IMG/VR virus record: IMGVR_UViG_3300034198_017016
Location: 1 to 64,000 of that record
Strand: one strand, 5' to 3'
Length of the DNA stretch: 64,000 nucleotides
From: a virus
The notes beneath the pieces were generated by a model. It made no database searches and was not told where the DNA came from. It worked only from the letters and a program-made list of their open reading frames with translations. Below are positions 1 through 8,060 of this stretch, piece after piece. The position numbers and the translations under genes are program-made. Within the stretch, counting starts at the first letter, position 1. Each line of letters begins with the position of its first letter.

Positions 1-2053
1 CATTGATTATACCATCTATTACATCGGCAACATTACTAAAATCACCGCCAACAAAAGCAACATTTGTAATTTCATATGTTTCACCAATCACTAAATTACC
101 ACCAGTTATTGTTGTTCCCGAATTACGTGAAAAATTCATTATAAGTTCTTTACCTAAAATAATATTTCCTAGATTATTTACTCCATCGTCACCATACAAT
201 GAGTCATAAAATGTGCCATAAGTTCTACCAGTTAAATTTTCAATACTTGTATTATCCCAATTAAAATATTGAGTATCACCTAAAGTATTATTTTCAAATC
301 GGTTACCAATTTGGTTATTATTAAAAAGGTAAGAAATACTATTACTTTCAAAATATTCACCTATTGTATTATTGTAGAAATAATCACCAATTAATTCATT
401 ATCGTTAAATTCATTTCCAATGTGATTACCATAAAAATCATATCCTATATTTTGATTATAACTAAAACCATTACCAATGACATTTTTATAGAAATTACCA
501 TTAGCAAAGTTATTGTTAAATTGATTACCAATTTGGTTATTTTGGAAATCTTGTCTAATGGTATTATTATTAAAATTATTTCCTATTCTATTTCTATAAA
601 AATTAAAATTACCAAGGTTATTAATGTCGCCAAGTGTATTACCACCATAGTATTCACCAATTGTATTATCATAAAACTCACAATAAATGTCATTTTGATA
701 AAACCCGTTACCAATTAAATTACCATAAGCCCCCCAATAAATGTTATTTAGATTAAATCCGTTACCAATATCATTTTTATAAAATTGTTCTTTAATTTTA
801 TTTTGGTTGAACTGATTACCGATTTCATTATTTTGAAAATCTCCGCCACTTATTTCATTATATCGGAAATCATTCATAATATTATTTCTGTAAAAACTAT
901 TTTGAACTATATAGTTGTTATAAAAGTTTTCACCGATTCTATTATATTGGAAATTTGAGGTAATTCTATTATTGTAAAAATAATTTCCAATAACATTACC
1001 ATCAAAATCATCGTCTGTTATATTATTATAGAAATCGTTACCGACAGTATTATTATAGCAGTCATCAAAAAATGTATTATTAAAACATCCATCACCAAAT
1101 TTATTACTAATAAATCTAGTATGAAAAACATTATTTGCTAAAATAAAGTCATTTTCATTCCATTGATATAAGTTAGCGTGATTCCCAATATAATTGTTAT
1201 AGTCATTATCACCGTTAAAAGTATAATACTCCTCAAATAATAAAGTTGGATCATCTACGTTGTTTTGGTAGTAACTACTATATTCATCCCAATCGGCGGA
1301 GTACATTTTTGTACCAAAAGACAAAGTAATGTTTGTCAATCCAGTGATAGTCATTTCAGTATCACTTACAACATTTGTTACTCTATAAACCCTGTATTCA
1401 TTATTATTTGTATCAAAACCAACTTCAGTGCCTAAACTTATACTTAAAAAATTAGTTCCTGTACCTGAAACAACCATTTCTGTTGACGAAACAACAGAAA
1501 CTTCAACAGTTCCTTGATACGGATTTGAGAAATTAATTTCATAATATCTATATCTTTTGAACAAAATTGTTCTATGATCATAATCTGTTCTATTATTAAA
1601 CTCATCAATTCTTTCGGTAATTCTACCTTTAGCAGGACTTCCTGTTCTTTCCGTTGCAGCGAATGTGATGTCATACTTGATCTTATCATTAGGATATGAA
1701 GGTTGATAAGCATTTTCATCCAAAGTAGAGCTTGAAATTGCAAATACAATGATTGGTGCTATTTCTGCGGTTTTAGAATTACCTGATGTTATTATTGGAT
1801 TACGATTATAATCATAATCAGGTTGGTCATAACAAGTTTGGAAATCTGTTATAAGATAATAACTTCCTGTAGTCAATGTTCCACCTGTTACGAGTGAAAG
1901 CAATTCTAAATAAGTTACTTCAGTAACTCCTCCGCCACCCGAAGTGCCACTAAAATTAAGTGCCGAAATATTTCCTGTTATGTTTAAATCAACATCAATT
2001 GTTATTGCTGATGTAATATATGATGTTATATTATCTACTCTTAATGTGCTCAT
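1..2053 (-). CDS. Tail fibre protein with nonapeptide repeats (3' part outside window)
   Basis: Reading from the ATG at 2053 the minus frame stays open to the left edge, giving at least 684 codons, so the C-terminus is missing. The start MSTLRVDNITSYITSAITID is like the N-termini of many phage tail-fibre proteins, and the stretch YYLITDFQTCYDQPDYD (about residues 65-80) recurs in fibres of uncultured tailed phages. Residues about 310-595 are a run of nine-residue repeats, consensus F-x-x-N-x-I-G-x-x, likely a solenoid shaft. After the repeats a non-repetitive domain starts (MNFSRNSGTTITGG). The leader is A-rich without a Shine-Dalgarno. It is the last visible gene of a minus-strand run of tail genes. 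A receptor-binding role is inferred from the architecture. Confidence 0.75.
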   Translation of the reverse strand, partial: MSTLRVDNITSYITSAITIDVDLNITGNISALNFSGTSGGGGVTEVTYLELLSLVTGGTLTTGSYYLITDFQTCYDQPDYDYNRNPIITSGNSKTAEIAPIIVFAISSSTLDENAYQPSYPNDKIKYDITFAATERTGSPAKGRITERIDEFNNRTDYDHRTILFKRYRYYEINFSNPYQGTVEVSVVSSTEMVVSGTGTNFLSISLGTEVGFDTNNNEYRVYRVTNVVSDTEMTITGLTNITLSFGTKMYSADWDEYSSYYQNNVDDPTLLFEEYYTFNGDNDYNNYIGNHANLYQWNENDFILANNVFHTRFISNKFGDGCFNNTFFDDCYNNTVGNDFYNNITDDDFDGNVIGNYFYNNRITSNFQYNRIGENFYNNYIVQNSFYRNNIMNDFRYNEISGGDFQNNEIGNQFNQNKIKEQFYKNDIGNGFNLNNIYWGAYGNLIGNGFYQNDIYCEFYDNTIGEYYGGNTLGDINNLGNFNFYRNRIGNNFNNNTIRQDFQNNQIGNQFNNNFANGNFYKNVIGNGFSYNQNIGYDFYGNHIGNEFNDNELIGDYFYNNTIGEYFESNSISYLFNNNQIGNRFENNTLGDTQYFNWDNTSIENLTGRTYGTFYDSLYGDDGVNNLGNIILGKELIMNFSRNSGTTITGGNLVIGETYEITNVAFVGGDFSNVADVIDGIIN
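270..1130 (-). repeat. 27-bp degenerate tandem repeats encoding F-x-x-N-x-I-G-x-x
   Basis: About 30 units in register with the minus-strand fibre gene. Typical units are FYNNTVGND, FDGNVIGNY, FQYNRIGEN, FQNNEIGNQ and FYQNDIYCE. A few units are lengthened by one residue or replaced by a longer insert (for example around NIYWGAYGNLIGNG). The repeat is conserved in protein, degenerate in DNA. Confidence 0.85.
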
Positions 2054-2066
2054 TTTTTTATTTTTT

Positions 2067-2426
2067 TTAGATTATAGTCAATACTGAACCAACACCAACC
2101 GTGACTGTTCCCGATAAAGAAACCGGTCCCATTGCGAACGAATTAGTGTTATTTGGTATATTAATATTATTTGTTATTGTTTGGGGGTTTGAAAATAATT
2201 CAGCGTATACTTGTCCCGAAACATCTAAAGTTACACCACTTTGGGGGATTTTATTTATACCAATCTCCCCGTCACTTGAGATTGTTGCTCTTGGTGTGTT
2301 ATTTGTAATAATATCAAAACTATCATCATTTTTAGTACCTAAAACACCACCATTTACACTATTACCTGATACTGACCATCCACCAATTGTCCCAATGTTA
2401 TAAGTTATGTATATATTGTTGCTCAT
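2067..2426 (-). CDS. Small fibre/appendage protein
   Basis: 119 residues from the ATG at 2426, which overlaps the upstream stop as ATGA; a longer frame from 2456 exists but would overlap the upstream gene by more. The segment ATISSDGEIGINKIPQSG (about residues 47-64) is the pattern found in phage fibre head domains (TISSDGNVGIGT type), followed by LDVSGQVYAELFSNPQTI. The C-terminal half is Gly/Thr/Val-rich beta structure. It lies between the gp15-like gene and the large fibre, so a fibre-associated or whisker-like virion protein is likely. Exact role unknown. Confidence 0.6.
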   Translation of the reverse strand: MSNNIYITYNIGTIGGWSVSGNSVNGGVLGTKNDDSFDIITNNTPRATISSDGEIGINKIPQSGVTLDVSGQVYAELFSNPQTITNNINIPNNTNSFAMGPVSLSGTVTVGVGSVLTII

Positions 2427-3463
2427 ATTGTTGTACCCATAAATATAACAGAACAAGGTAGAATGTTATTATTTTTTGAATTAATAGTAACATTTAGTTG
2501 ATCTCCTTGGTTAACTGTGAATGGTAAAGATATCGGAGCACCATTTAATAAATATGTATAACTATTCACATTGTTAATAACTATATTATTATACTCAGAT
2601 TTATTTAAAATTGTTGCAGTATATGTTAAAGTTTCATCTACAAATGTAAAATTTATTGTAATGTCTTTTTTCTGACCGTATATACCCTCAAACGTTTTTG
2701 TAGTAGGCATTTGTTTACCTTCCTCTATTTCAGTGAATAAAATAGTTCTGTTAATTGCCGGCACAACTTTAAAATCTTCCTCATTTAATAAATAACCCAT
2801 TAATTTAATTGTATATGGTTGTACATAATATTTTCTTTGTTCTAAATTATCTGTCTGACTTTCATCACCGATAGATTCCAATGTTAACGGCATAGGATGA
2901 CCATTAACATTTAGATAACATTGTCTTGCCGAAAACGCCCTTTGAATTTTAGCATTTAAAACATTTAAATTTCTAATTGCTTTAGTGAAAAATCTTACTT
3001 CATACTGTACGTCTACTGCAATTGGTTGTGGTATTTTATAAATGTCATAACCTTCCCTATTACCATCAGTTGTAGGAACTTTCATATAACCCCAAGTCAA
3101 AAAACCTGGAATATTATAATTATTACCGTGTGTAGTACCTTTTTGAATATCAATTTTTCGTGTAATAACTATAAATGGTAAAGTTATATTACCAAATTCG
3201 TCAGTATTTTCCCAAGTCGTATAAAATTCGTGCCACCTTTGTATTGAAACTATATAAACCGGAACTTTATTACCTTCAACAACAATTTCTAATTGTGTCT
3301 TAACAAAATCAATAAATTGTCTATCCATATCCTCATAGGTGATACCTTGAGGTAGATATCCTTGACTATCTGCAATATTATCTAATAGATGTTGTCTTTG
3401 ATCATAACCCTCAAGTTGAGTTTCGTATTTTAAATCTTTTCTAAAATTTTTAGGTACTGCCAT
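2423..3463 (-). CDS. gp15-like tail completion/sheath terminator protein
   Basis: 346 residues starting MAVPKNFRKDLKYETQLEG. Residues about 55-250 resemble the order of elements in T4 gp15 (tail-sheath stabiliser): a conserved ...VPVYIVSIQRWHEF stretch, a beta strand ITLPFIVITRK, then VDVQYEVRFFTKAIRNLNVL and a late YYVQPYTIKLMGYLL strand. T4 gp15 is about 270 residues; here there is an additional C-terminal beta domain of roughly 90 residues (from TFEGIYGQKKDITINFTFVD) resembling an immunoglobulin-like appendage. The neighbour upstream is gp14-like, as in T4 order 14-15, and the downstream fibre gene is coupled by ATGA. The gp15 assignment rests on pattern and gene order, not on a search. 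Confidence 0.5.
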   Translation of the reverse strand: MAVPKNFRKDLKYETQLEGYDQRQHLLDNIADSQGYLPQGITYEDMDRQFIDFVKTQLEIVVEGNKVPVYIVSIQRWHEFYTTWENTDEFGNITLPFIVITRKIDIQKGTTHGNNYNIPGFLTWGYMKVPTTDGNREGYDIYKIPQPIAVDVQYEVRFFTKAIRNLNVLNAKIQRAFSARQCYLNVNGHPMPLTLESIGDESQTDNLEQRKYYVQPYTIKLMGYLLNEEDFKVVPAINRTILFTEIEEGKQMPTTKTFEGIYGQKKDITINFTFVDETLTYTATILNKSEYNNIVINNVNSYTYLLNGAPISLPFTVNQGDQLNVTINSKNNNILPCSVIFMGTTI

Positions 3464-3465
3464 GA

Positions 3466-3990
3466 TTATATTCCTTTAAATTCTGAATCGTTAACTGGTG
3501 TACATGTTATTGTCCTAAAAAATCCTCTGTACCCTTTATTTGTGTGTTGATTATCAAAATAAACCTTACCATCGTTAACCACAGTAAAATACTTCAAACT
3601 AGTTTCACTGATAGGATACGCAATAAAATCACCATATTTTATATCCACATCCAACTCATCCAATAATGCTTGGTGAACTGAAAATATTAAATTACCGATC
3701 TCTAAAAATCTAAAACTCGACTTAGGACCATAAGACTTATTTTGTGGGGGTTCTATTTTAACCAATCCCGCAAGTTCTACTGGCGGTAAATATCTTATTT
3801 CTTCAACTGTAGATTCACCATAAATGTCATCTGCATTACTTTTATCCCTATCAACTCTATATAAAATAACCGTCATATTCAGGTCACCTTCTATAAATTC
3901 GCGTGATAAATCGGTCTCTAATTGAAAATCTTCATCGGAAAAAAACTTATTTAGACGTGTTACGGGAATTTTTTTGTTATTTTCGGACAT
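3466..3990 (-). CDS. gp14-like neck protein
   Basis: 174 residues from the ATG at 3990; a TTG directly before it would add one residue. The sequence contains ADDIYGESTVEEIRYLPP, which matches the conserved 'D-x-I/L-YGE' region of T4-type gp14 neck proteins, followed by ELAGLVKIEP and the GDFIAYPISETSLKYFTV strand typical of that family's jelly-roll-like core. It is shorter than T4 gp14 (256 residues). It is followed 2 nt later by the gp15-like gene. An ATATTTAT motif lies 16 nt before the start. The assignment fits the neighbourhood but is moderate. Confidence 0.5.
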   Translation of the reverse strand: MSENNKKIPVTRLNKFFSDEDFQLETDLSREFIEGDLNMTVILYRVDRDKSNADDIYGESTVEEIRYLPPVELAGLVKIEPPQNKSYGPKSSFRFLEIGNLIFSVHQALLDELDVDIKYGDFIAYPISETSLKYFTVVNDGKVYFDNQHTNKGYRGFFRTITCTPVNDSEFKGI

Positions 3991-4006
3991 CAATGTTTAT
4001 TTATTG

Positions 4007-4014
4007 ATAAATAT
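4007..4014 (-). promoter_or_regulatory. ATATTTAT motif, candidate late promoter for gp14-like operon
   Basis: Exact octamer on the minus strand, 16 nt upstream of the ATG at 3990, in the divergent gap shared with the helicase gene. Confidence 0.4.
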
Positions 4015-4040
4015 TTATTTTTTTCTTATATTTTAATAAT

Positions 4041-5849
4041 ATGATAAATTTAGATGAAATAAAAAGTAGGGAGATCTTAAATAGGTTAAAAACCTACGAA
4101 GGGAATAATCCTTATATCAAACACCTTAAAAATCAAGTAAATAGAGGTGAATCTAAATTGACTGAAAGTCAAATAGAATATATTAAAAATAATTACGAAA
4201 AAGAACCAATCGAACTTAATAATGTTATTGGTATAACTCCGTTTTTGGCTGAAGAATTACAAAAAAAATATGAATTAAAAACCCCAATAAATAAAGTTTT
4301 AGTTGAATTTTATATAGGTGAGAGTGAATTGGCATATCACGTAATTGGTAAATTTTACAAAAACCAAGAAGAGTCAAAGACATTTTGGTTACCAAAAACC
4401 CAATTGTCTGACGACATTTTTTATAAAAAATCTGAGGTTAATGTAGAATTTCAGAAATATATTGATATGGATAAATCTAAAAGAACTCCGTATGAATATC
4501 AAAAAGAAGGGGTTAAATTCCTGTTAGAGCGTAAAAAATGTGTTTTGGCGGATGATATGGGTTTAGGTAAAACCTATCAAACCATAGTGGCGGCACTTGA
4601 AAGTGGTTGTAAAAAAATATTAATTATTTGTCCCGCATCCCTTAAATTAAATTGGAAAAAAGAATTATTAAATTTTGTTAATGAGGATGAAATTAGTGTA
4701 ATTCAAGGAAGTAATTGGGACCCTAAAAAATTTACTATCATAAATTATGATATTTTAAAAAAATTCCATACTGTAATAGATAAACGTAAAAATTATAAAG
4801 AGTGGGAAATTTCTAAAGAAATAATAAATGAAGGATTTGATTTATTTGTTTTAGATGAAGCACATTCCATTAAAAATAGTAATTCAAATAGATCTAAGAT
4901 TGTTATGGATATCAAAAAACACATAAATCTTGAATATATTTGGTTATTAACAGGAACTCCCATATCAAATAGACCTATCAATTATTTTAACATATTAAAA
5001 CTTATAAATTCACCTTTAGGTGAAAATTGGCAATTTTATGTTTTAAGATATTGTAACGGTAAACAAATAAGATTGGGTAAGACTAATAAAAAGTTTTGGA
5101 TTACTACAGGTGCTAGTAATTTAGATGAATTAAGTCAAAGAACCAGAAGTTTTATATTAAGGAGAACTAAAGAATTACATCTTGATCTTCCTGATAAAAT
5201 TAGAACCCCCGTGTTTATTGAACTTGAAAATAGAAAAGAGTATGAAAAGGTATTTGAAAAATACCTTGAATGGAGGAGAATTAATGGAAAATCAACTAAC
5301 GTCGCTCGTAAATTGGTAGAACTTACATTATTACGTAAATTCTTAGCAATTGAAAAAACTGATTATACTATTGAATTAGTTGACAATATGTTAGATCAAG
5401 ATAAAAAAGTTATTATTTTTACAAATTATAAAGAAGAAATGGATATATTTGTAAAAAAATATGGTAAATCTTGTGTTTCAATACATGGGGGTACTAAGAT
5501 GGAAGAAAGACAAAAGAACGTTGAATCATTCCAAAACGACGAAAATATTAAAGTTTTTGTTGGTCAAATAATGGCTGCGGGTGTTGGGTTAACTCTAACA
5601 AAGGCAGAAGTTGTAGTTTTTAACTCATTGGATTGGGTTCCAGGAAATTTAGAACAGGCGGAAGATAGGGCTTATAGAATTTCTCAGACAAAGAATGTAA
5701 ATGTTTATTATCCAATATTTGATAATACGGTAGATATGATAGTATGGCAAGTATTAAATAAAAAGAAACAAATAATCAATCAAATTATGGATGATACTGA
5801 CGATAGTTTTGTTGAAATTTTTAAATTATTAGAAAACGATGGAAATTAA
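4041..5849 (+). CDS. SNF2/SWI2-family DEAD-like helicase
   Basis: 602 residues. The N-terminal 145 residues look like an accessory domain. A SNF2-type helicase core follows: Q-like motif RTPYEYQKEGVKFL (148-161), Walker A DDMGLGKT (171-178), LIICPASLKLNWKKE (motif Ia), DEAH box VLDEAHSIKN (270-279), motif III WLLTGTPISNRP, and in the second RecA domain KKVIIFTNYKEEMD, VFVGQIMAAGVGLTLTKA (motif V) and QAEDRAYRISQTKNV (motif VI, with the arginine finger region). The layout is closest to SMARCAL1-type annealing or remodelling ATPases. These are ATP-driven dsDNA translocases; in a phage a role in replication-fork or recombination processing is likely. Overlaps the glutaredoxin gene by 11 nt. Confidence 0.92.
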   Translation: MINLDEIKSREILNRLKTYEGNNPYIKHLKNQVNRGESKLTESQIEYIKNNYEKEPIELNNVIGITPFLAEELQKKYELKTPINKVLVEFYIGESELAYHVIGKFYKNQEESKTFWLPKTQLSDDIFYKKSEVNVEFQKYIDMDKSKRTPYEYQKEGVKFLLERKKCVLADDMGLGKTYQTIVAALESGCKKILIICPASLKLNWKKELLNFVNEDEISVIQGSNWDPKKFTIINYDILKKFHTVIDKRKNYKEWEISKEIINEGFDLFVLDEAHSIKNSNSNRSKIVMDIKKHINLEYIWLLTGTPISNRPINYFNILKLINSPLGENWQFYVLRYCNGKQIRLGKTNKKFWITTGASNLDELSQRTRSFILRRTKELHLDLPDKIRTPVFIELENRKEYEKVFEKYLEWRRINGKSTNVARKLVELTLLRKFLAIEKTDYTIELVDNMLDQDKKVIIFTNYKEEMDIFVKKYGKSCVSIHGGTKMEERQKNVESFQNDENIKVFVGQIMAAGVGLTLTKAEVVVFNSLDWVPGNLEQAEDRAYRISQTKNVNVYYPIFDNTVDMIVWQVLNKKKQIINQIMDDTDDSFVEIFKLLENDGN

Positions 5850-6126
5850 AATTTACGGATCAAATGAATGTCCTTATTGTAATTCATTAAAAAAATACCT
5901 TAAAATACTTAGAGTACCTTTTAATTATGTTGATGTTGATTTACAAGAAAATGAAAAGGAATATTTAACTGTTATTAATAAATTAGGTCATTACAATATC
6001 CCTGTAATTAAAATTGACGATAAATTTATGTCCCCTGACATAGACTTTGAATCAATTCCTGAGGCGGTAAAAAAAGTATTTAAAGAATATCAAAAATTTA
6101 AAAAAGAAAAAGTTAAAAAAACATAG
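5839..6126 (+). CDS. grx: Glutaredoxin
   Basis: 95 residues with the thioredoxin fold order of glutaredoxin: strand MEIKIYGSNE, active site CPYC at 11-14, helix NSLKKYLKILRV, strand FNYVDVDL, the cis-proline loop NIPVIKIDDKFM, and a C-terminal helix ending in a Lys-rich tail. Phage glutaredoxins usually supply electrons to ribonucleotide reductase, but no reductase is in this window. The start overlaps the 3' end of the helicase gene, so the two are translationally coupled. The 3' end overlaps the convergent minus-strand gene by 14 nt. Confidence 0.93.
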   Translation: MEIKIYGSNECPYCNSLKKYLKILRVPFNYVDVDLQENEKEYLTVINKLGHYNIPVIKIDDKFMSPDIDFESIPEAVKKVFKEYQKFKKEKVKKT

Positions 6127-6442
6127 GTAGATTTTTATTTTTATGTAAATCTCTTAACTCATTATCTTTTGCGTAAACAATTTTTTGTATTCTACTGATT
6201 AAATCGGGGTCTTGGTTTTCATCAAAACCTGTACCTAACCCACTATCGGTCATTAATTTATTTTTTATAGAAACTAAAGTATCTATAGTTTCTTGATCTT
6301 CTATTTCCTCCAAAGCCGACTCTATATATCTAATTGCGTCTGCCATAGCTTGAACACAAGATTTTAAGTTCATTAGAGAAGATTTTTTTCGATGGATATC
6401 GTGATATTCCAATAAATTTTTACGAACACTATTTTTAATCAT
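6113..6442 (-). CDS. Hypothetical helical protein
   Basis: 109 residues, mostly helix: basic N-terminus (MIKNSVRKNLLEYHDIHRKK), an amphipathic helix with CVQAMADAIRYIESALEEIEDQ, then a Gly/Asp-rich turn (DSGLGTGFDENQDPDL) and another helix. No recognisable family. The start codon abuts the ATATTTAT palindrome that also precedes the divergent neck gene. It converges on glutaredoxin with a 14-nt overlap and no terminator hairpin between them. Confidence 0.6.
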   Translation of the reverse strand: MIKNSVRKNLLEYHDIHRKKSSLMNLKSCVQAMADAIRYIESALEEIEDQETIDTLVSIKNKLMTDSGLGTGFDENQDPDLISRIQKIVYAKDNELRDLHKNKNLPMFF

Positions 6443-6458
6443 ATTTATAAATATTTAT
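6441..6458 (+). promoter_or_regulatory. Tandem ATATTTAT motifs, candidate late promoter for neck gene
   Basis: Two overlapping-palindrome copies (6441-6448 and 6451-6458); the second is 17 nt before the ATG at 6476. The palindrome also contains the motif on the minus strand next to the divergent start at 6442. Confidence 0.42.
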
Positions 6459-6475
6459 TAATAAATAAAAAATAC

Positions 6476-7621
6476 ATGGCTTGTATATCCCAAGAAGAAA
6501 AACTTTGTTTATATGAAGGAGTTAGACACGAATTAGGTGCTCCCATAAGAAAAATAGAACTAACAGACGAAATGTTGGACACCTATTTAAAGTTTTCTAT
6601 TGAAGATTATGCGGAATACGTACAAAATTGGTTAATAGAACATCAATGGTTTTCTTTATTAGGAAAATCTGTAACACAAACCGATTTTGCATTTGCTTTA
6701 ACTACAAGATCAATGGATTTTGTAGATTCATTTACATATGCCTATTCAAAAATAACAGGAAATCAAACACGAGGACCTTGGGAATTAAAAAAGGACTATG
6801 TAACCGTCACACCAAACGTACAAGTCTATGAAATTCCTGCAGGTAGAGAAATAAATGAAGTATTGTGGATGACGCCACCATCTATAGATCATGCCCTTTA
6901 TTCTTATTATGGTTTCGGTGGATATGGTGGATTTGGTTTTGGGGCAGGTTTAGGTACAGGTGCGCAAACTGGATATGGTGACGGCGGAGGTGGAGGATAT
7001 GGTGTGGGTGGTTATTATTTAGCGCCAGCATTTGATATTTTATTGAGATCCCAAGACTTTAACTTAAAACAAAGAATGATACGCGGTGATTTAACTTATA
7101 AAGTTACTGCCGGACCTAATGGGACAAGATTATTACACTTATATTCAACACCCGATAGTAAATTTACATTTGGTTCAGGACCCGGAACATCATTAGTTGG
7201 TTGTCAAGTATGGTATCACTATTACGATACAAACCCTGGTGATATAGATAAATGCAGGGCAGAAAATTCAGATATCATTAAATTACCAAATGAAGTTCCA
7301 CTTTCTAAATTAGATTATTGTGATTTTAATGAACCAACTAAAATATGGATTCGTAAATACTTGGTTGCTAAATCTAAAGTAGCCCTTGGTAGAGTTAGAG
7401 GTAAATTTGGAGGTGCTTTAAAAGCGCCCGATGCTGAAGCAACTATGGATTATCAAAGTTTATTAGATGAGGGTAATAAAGAAATAGAATCATTAATGAC
7501 TAAACTTTCAGAAAGATTAGTTAATCTAACTACCACTAAGCAGTTAGAAAGACAATCACAAGAGGCTGAATTTTTAAATAAATCACTTACATTTAGACCA
7601 TTGCCGATAATGGTTATATAA
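6476..7621 (+). CDS. gp13-like neck protein
   Basis: 381 residues. The N-terminus (RHELGAPIRKIELTDEMLDT, about 17-36) and the C-terminal third (WIRKYLVAKSKVALGRVRGK, then GALKAPDAEATMDYQSLLDE, GNKEIESLMTKLSERL) match the T4-type gp13 head-completion/neck family, in which the 'A-K-x-x-LGR-x-RGKFG' segment is characteristic. Between them sits an unusual Gly/Tyr/Phe-rich insert at about residues 139-185 (FGGYGGFGFGAGLGTGAQTG ... GGGGGYGVGGYY), which helps explain why it is longer than T4 gp13 (309 residues). The protein would close the head after packaging and join it to the tail. Unlike T4 it is on the opposite strand from the gp14/gp15-like genes and separated by three other genes. Confidence 0.75.
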   Translation: MACISQEEKLCLYEGVRHELGAPIRKIELTDEMLDTYLKFSIEDYAEYVQNWLIEHQWFSLLGKSVTQTDFAFALTTRSMDFVDSFTYAYSKITGNQTRGPWELKKDYVTVTPNVQVYEIPAGREINEVLWMTPPSIDHALYSYYGFGGYGGFGFGAGLGTGAQTGYGDGGGGGYGVGGYYLAPAFDILLRSQDFNLKQRMIRGDLTYKVTAGPNGTRLLHLYSTPDSKFTFGSGPGTSLVGCQVWYHYYDTNPGDIDKCRAENSDIIKLPNEVPLSKLDYCDFNEPTKIWIRKYLVAKSKVALGRVRGKFGGALKAPDAEATMDYQSLLDEGNKEIESLMTKLSERLVNLTTTKQLERQSQEAEFLNKSLTFRPLPIMVI

Positions 7622-7622
7622 T

Positions 7623-8060
7623 ATGGGTTATACGATAAATAAAAAACAATATAACGAATTTATTGATTATGCATTAAAGACAGGTTTTGATAATGAAGAA
7701 TCTGCAAAATGGCAACTTAAAAATTTAATTAATTTATTTAATAAATTACCTGACACAATTAAATTATATCGTTTAGTTTTTTTAAGTAAAAAAAGTGATT
7801 TAAGGAAAGAAGAGCTGGGTAGTCATTATGTTTTAAATAAAAGAACATTAATTCAGAATCACTATGATAAAATGTTATATAATTATTCTGAATTTGAAAA
7901 TTCTAAACCATACATGATGACTGTTGAGACATCAAAAAGTAAAATAGATTTTTACGAAACTATTAGAAATAATTTAGCATATCCTAACGAACAAGAAATT
8001 ACGTTAAAAGATAAAGGAAAAGGAATAAAACTTATATCTTTAGACAGTTTGGTTCGTTGA
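7623..8060 (+). CDS. Possible ADP-ribosyltransferase-fold protein
   Basis: 145 residues, beginning 1 nt after the gp13-like gene. The order TIKLYRLVFLS (Arg50), KPYMMTVETSKSKIDFYETI (about 96-114, in the place of the aromatic-S/T-S motif) and YPNEQEITLKDKGKGIKLIS (E123-x-E125) is what an R-S-E class ADP-ribosyltransferase would show: an N-terminal strand with Arg, a middle STS-like strand, and an E-x-E followed by a strand and a 'gkgiKlIsl' turn. Overall size also fits. T4 carries such enzymes (Alt, ModA, ModB) that modify host RNA polymerase. I did not see a signal sequence. This is a hypothesis from motif spacing; a plain structural or unknown protein is the alternative. It overlaps the convergent polymerase gene by 21 nt. 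Confidence 0.4.
   Translation: MGYTINKKQYNEFIDYALKTGFDNEESAKWQLKNLINLFNKLPDTIKLYRLVFLSKKSDLRKEELGSHYVLNKRTLIQNHYDKMLYNYSEFENSKPYMMTVETSKSKIDFYETIRNNLAYPNEQEITLKDKGKGIKLISLDSLVR

Noticed and set aside
422-718. Plus-strand ORF of 98 residues over the fibre repeats
   Set aside because: It is the antisense shadow of the 27-bp repeats; composition is Ile/Thr/Lys-only and no start context.
270-1130. CRISPR array
   Set aside because: Repeats are in frame, degenerate, contiguous and have no spacers.
1444-1749. Minus-strand 101-residue ORF
   Set aside because: Different frame inside the fibre gene, which is open from 2053 to the left edge in a protein-like frame.
6446-6453. T4 late promoter TATAAATA
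   Set aside because: TATAAATA appears here and at 39469, but many proposed starts with the same position have ATATTTATTAA instead; the shared part is ATATTTAT, and TATAAATA is a by-product of palindromic copies.
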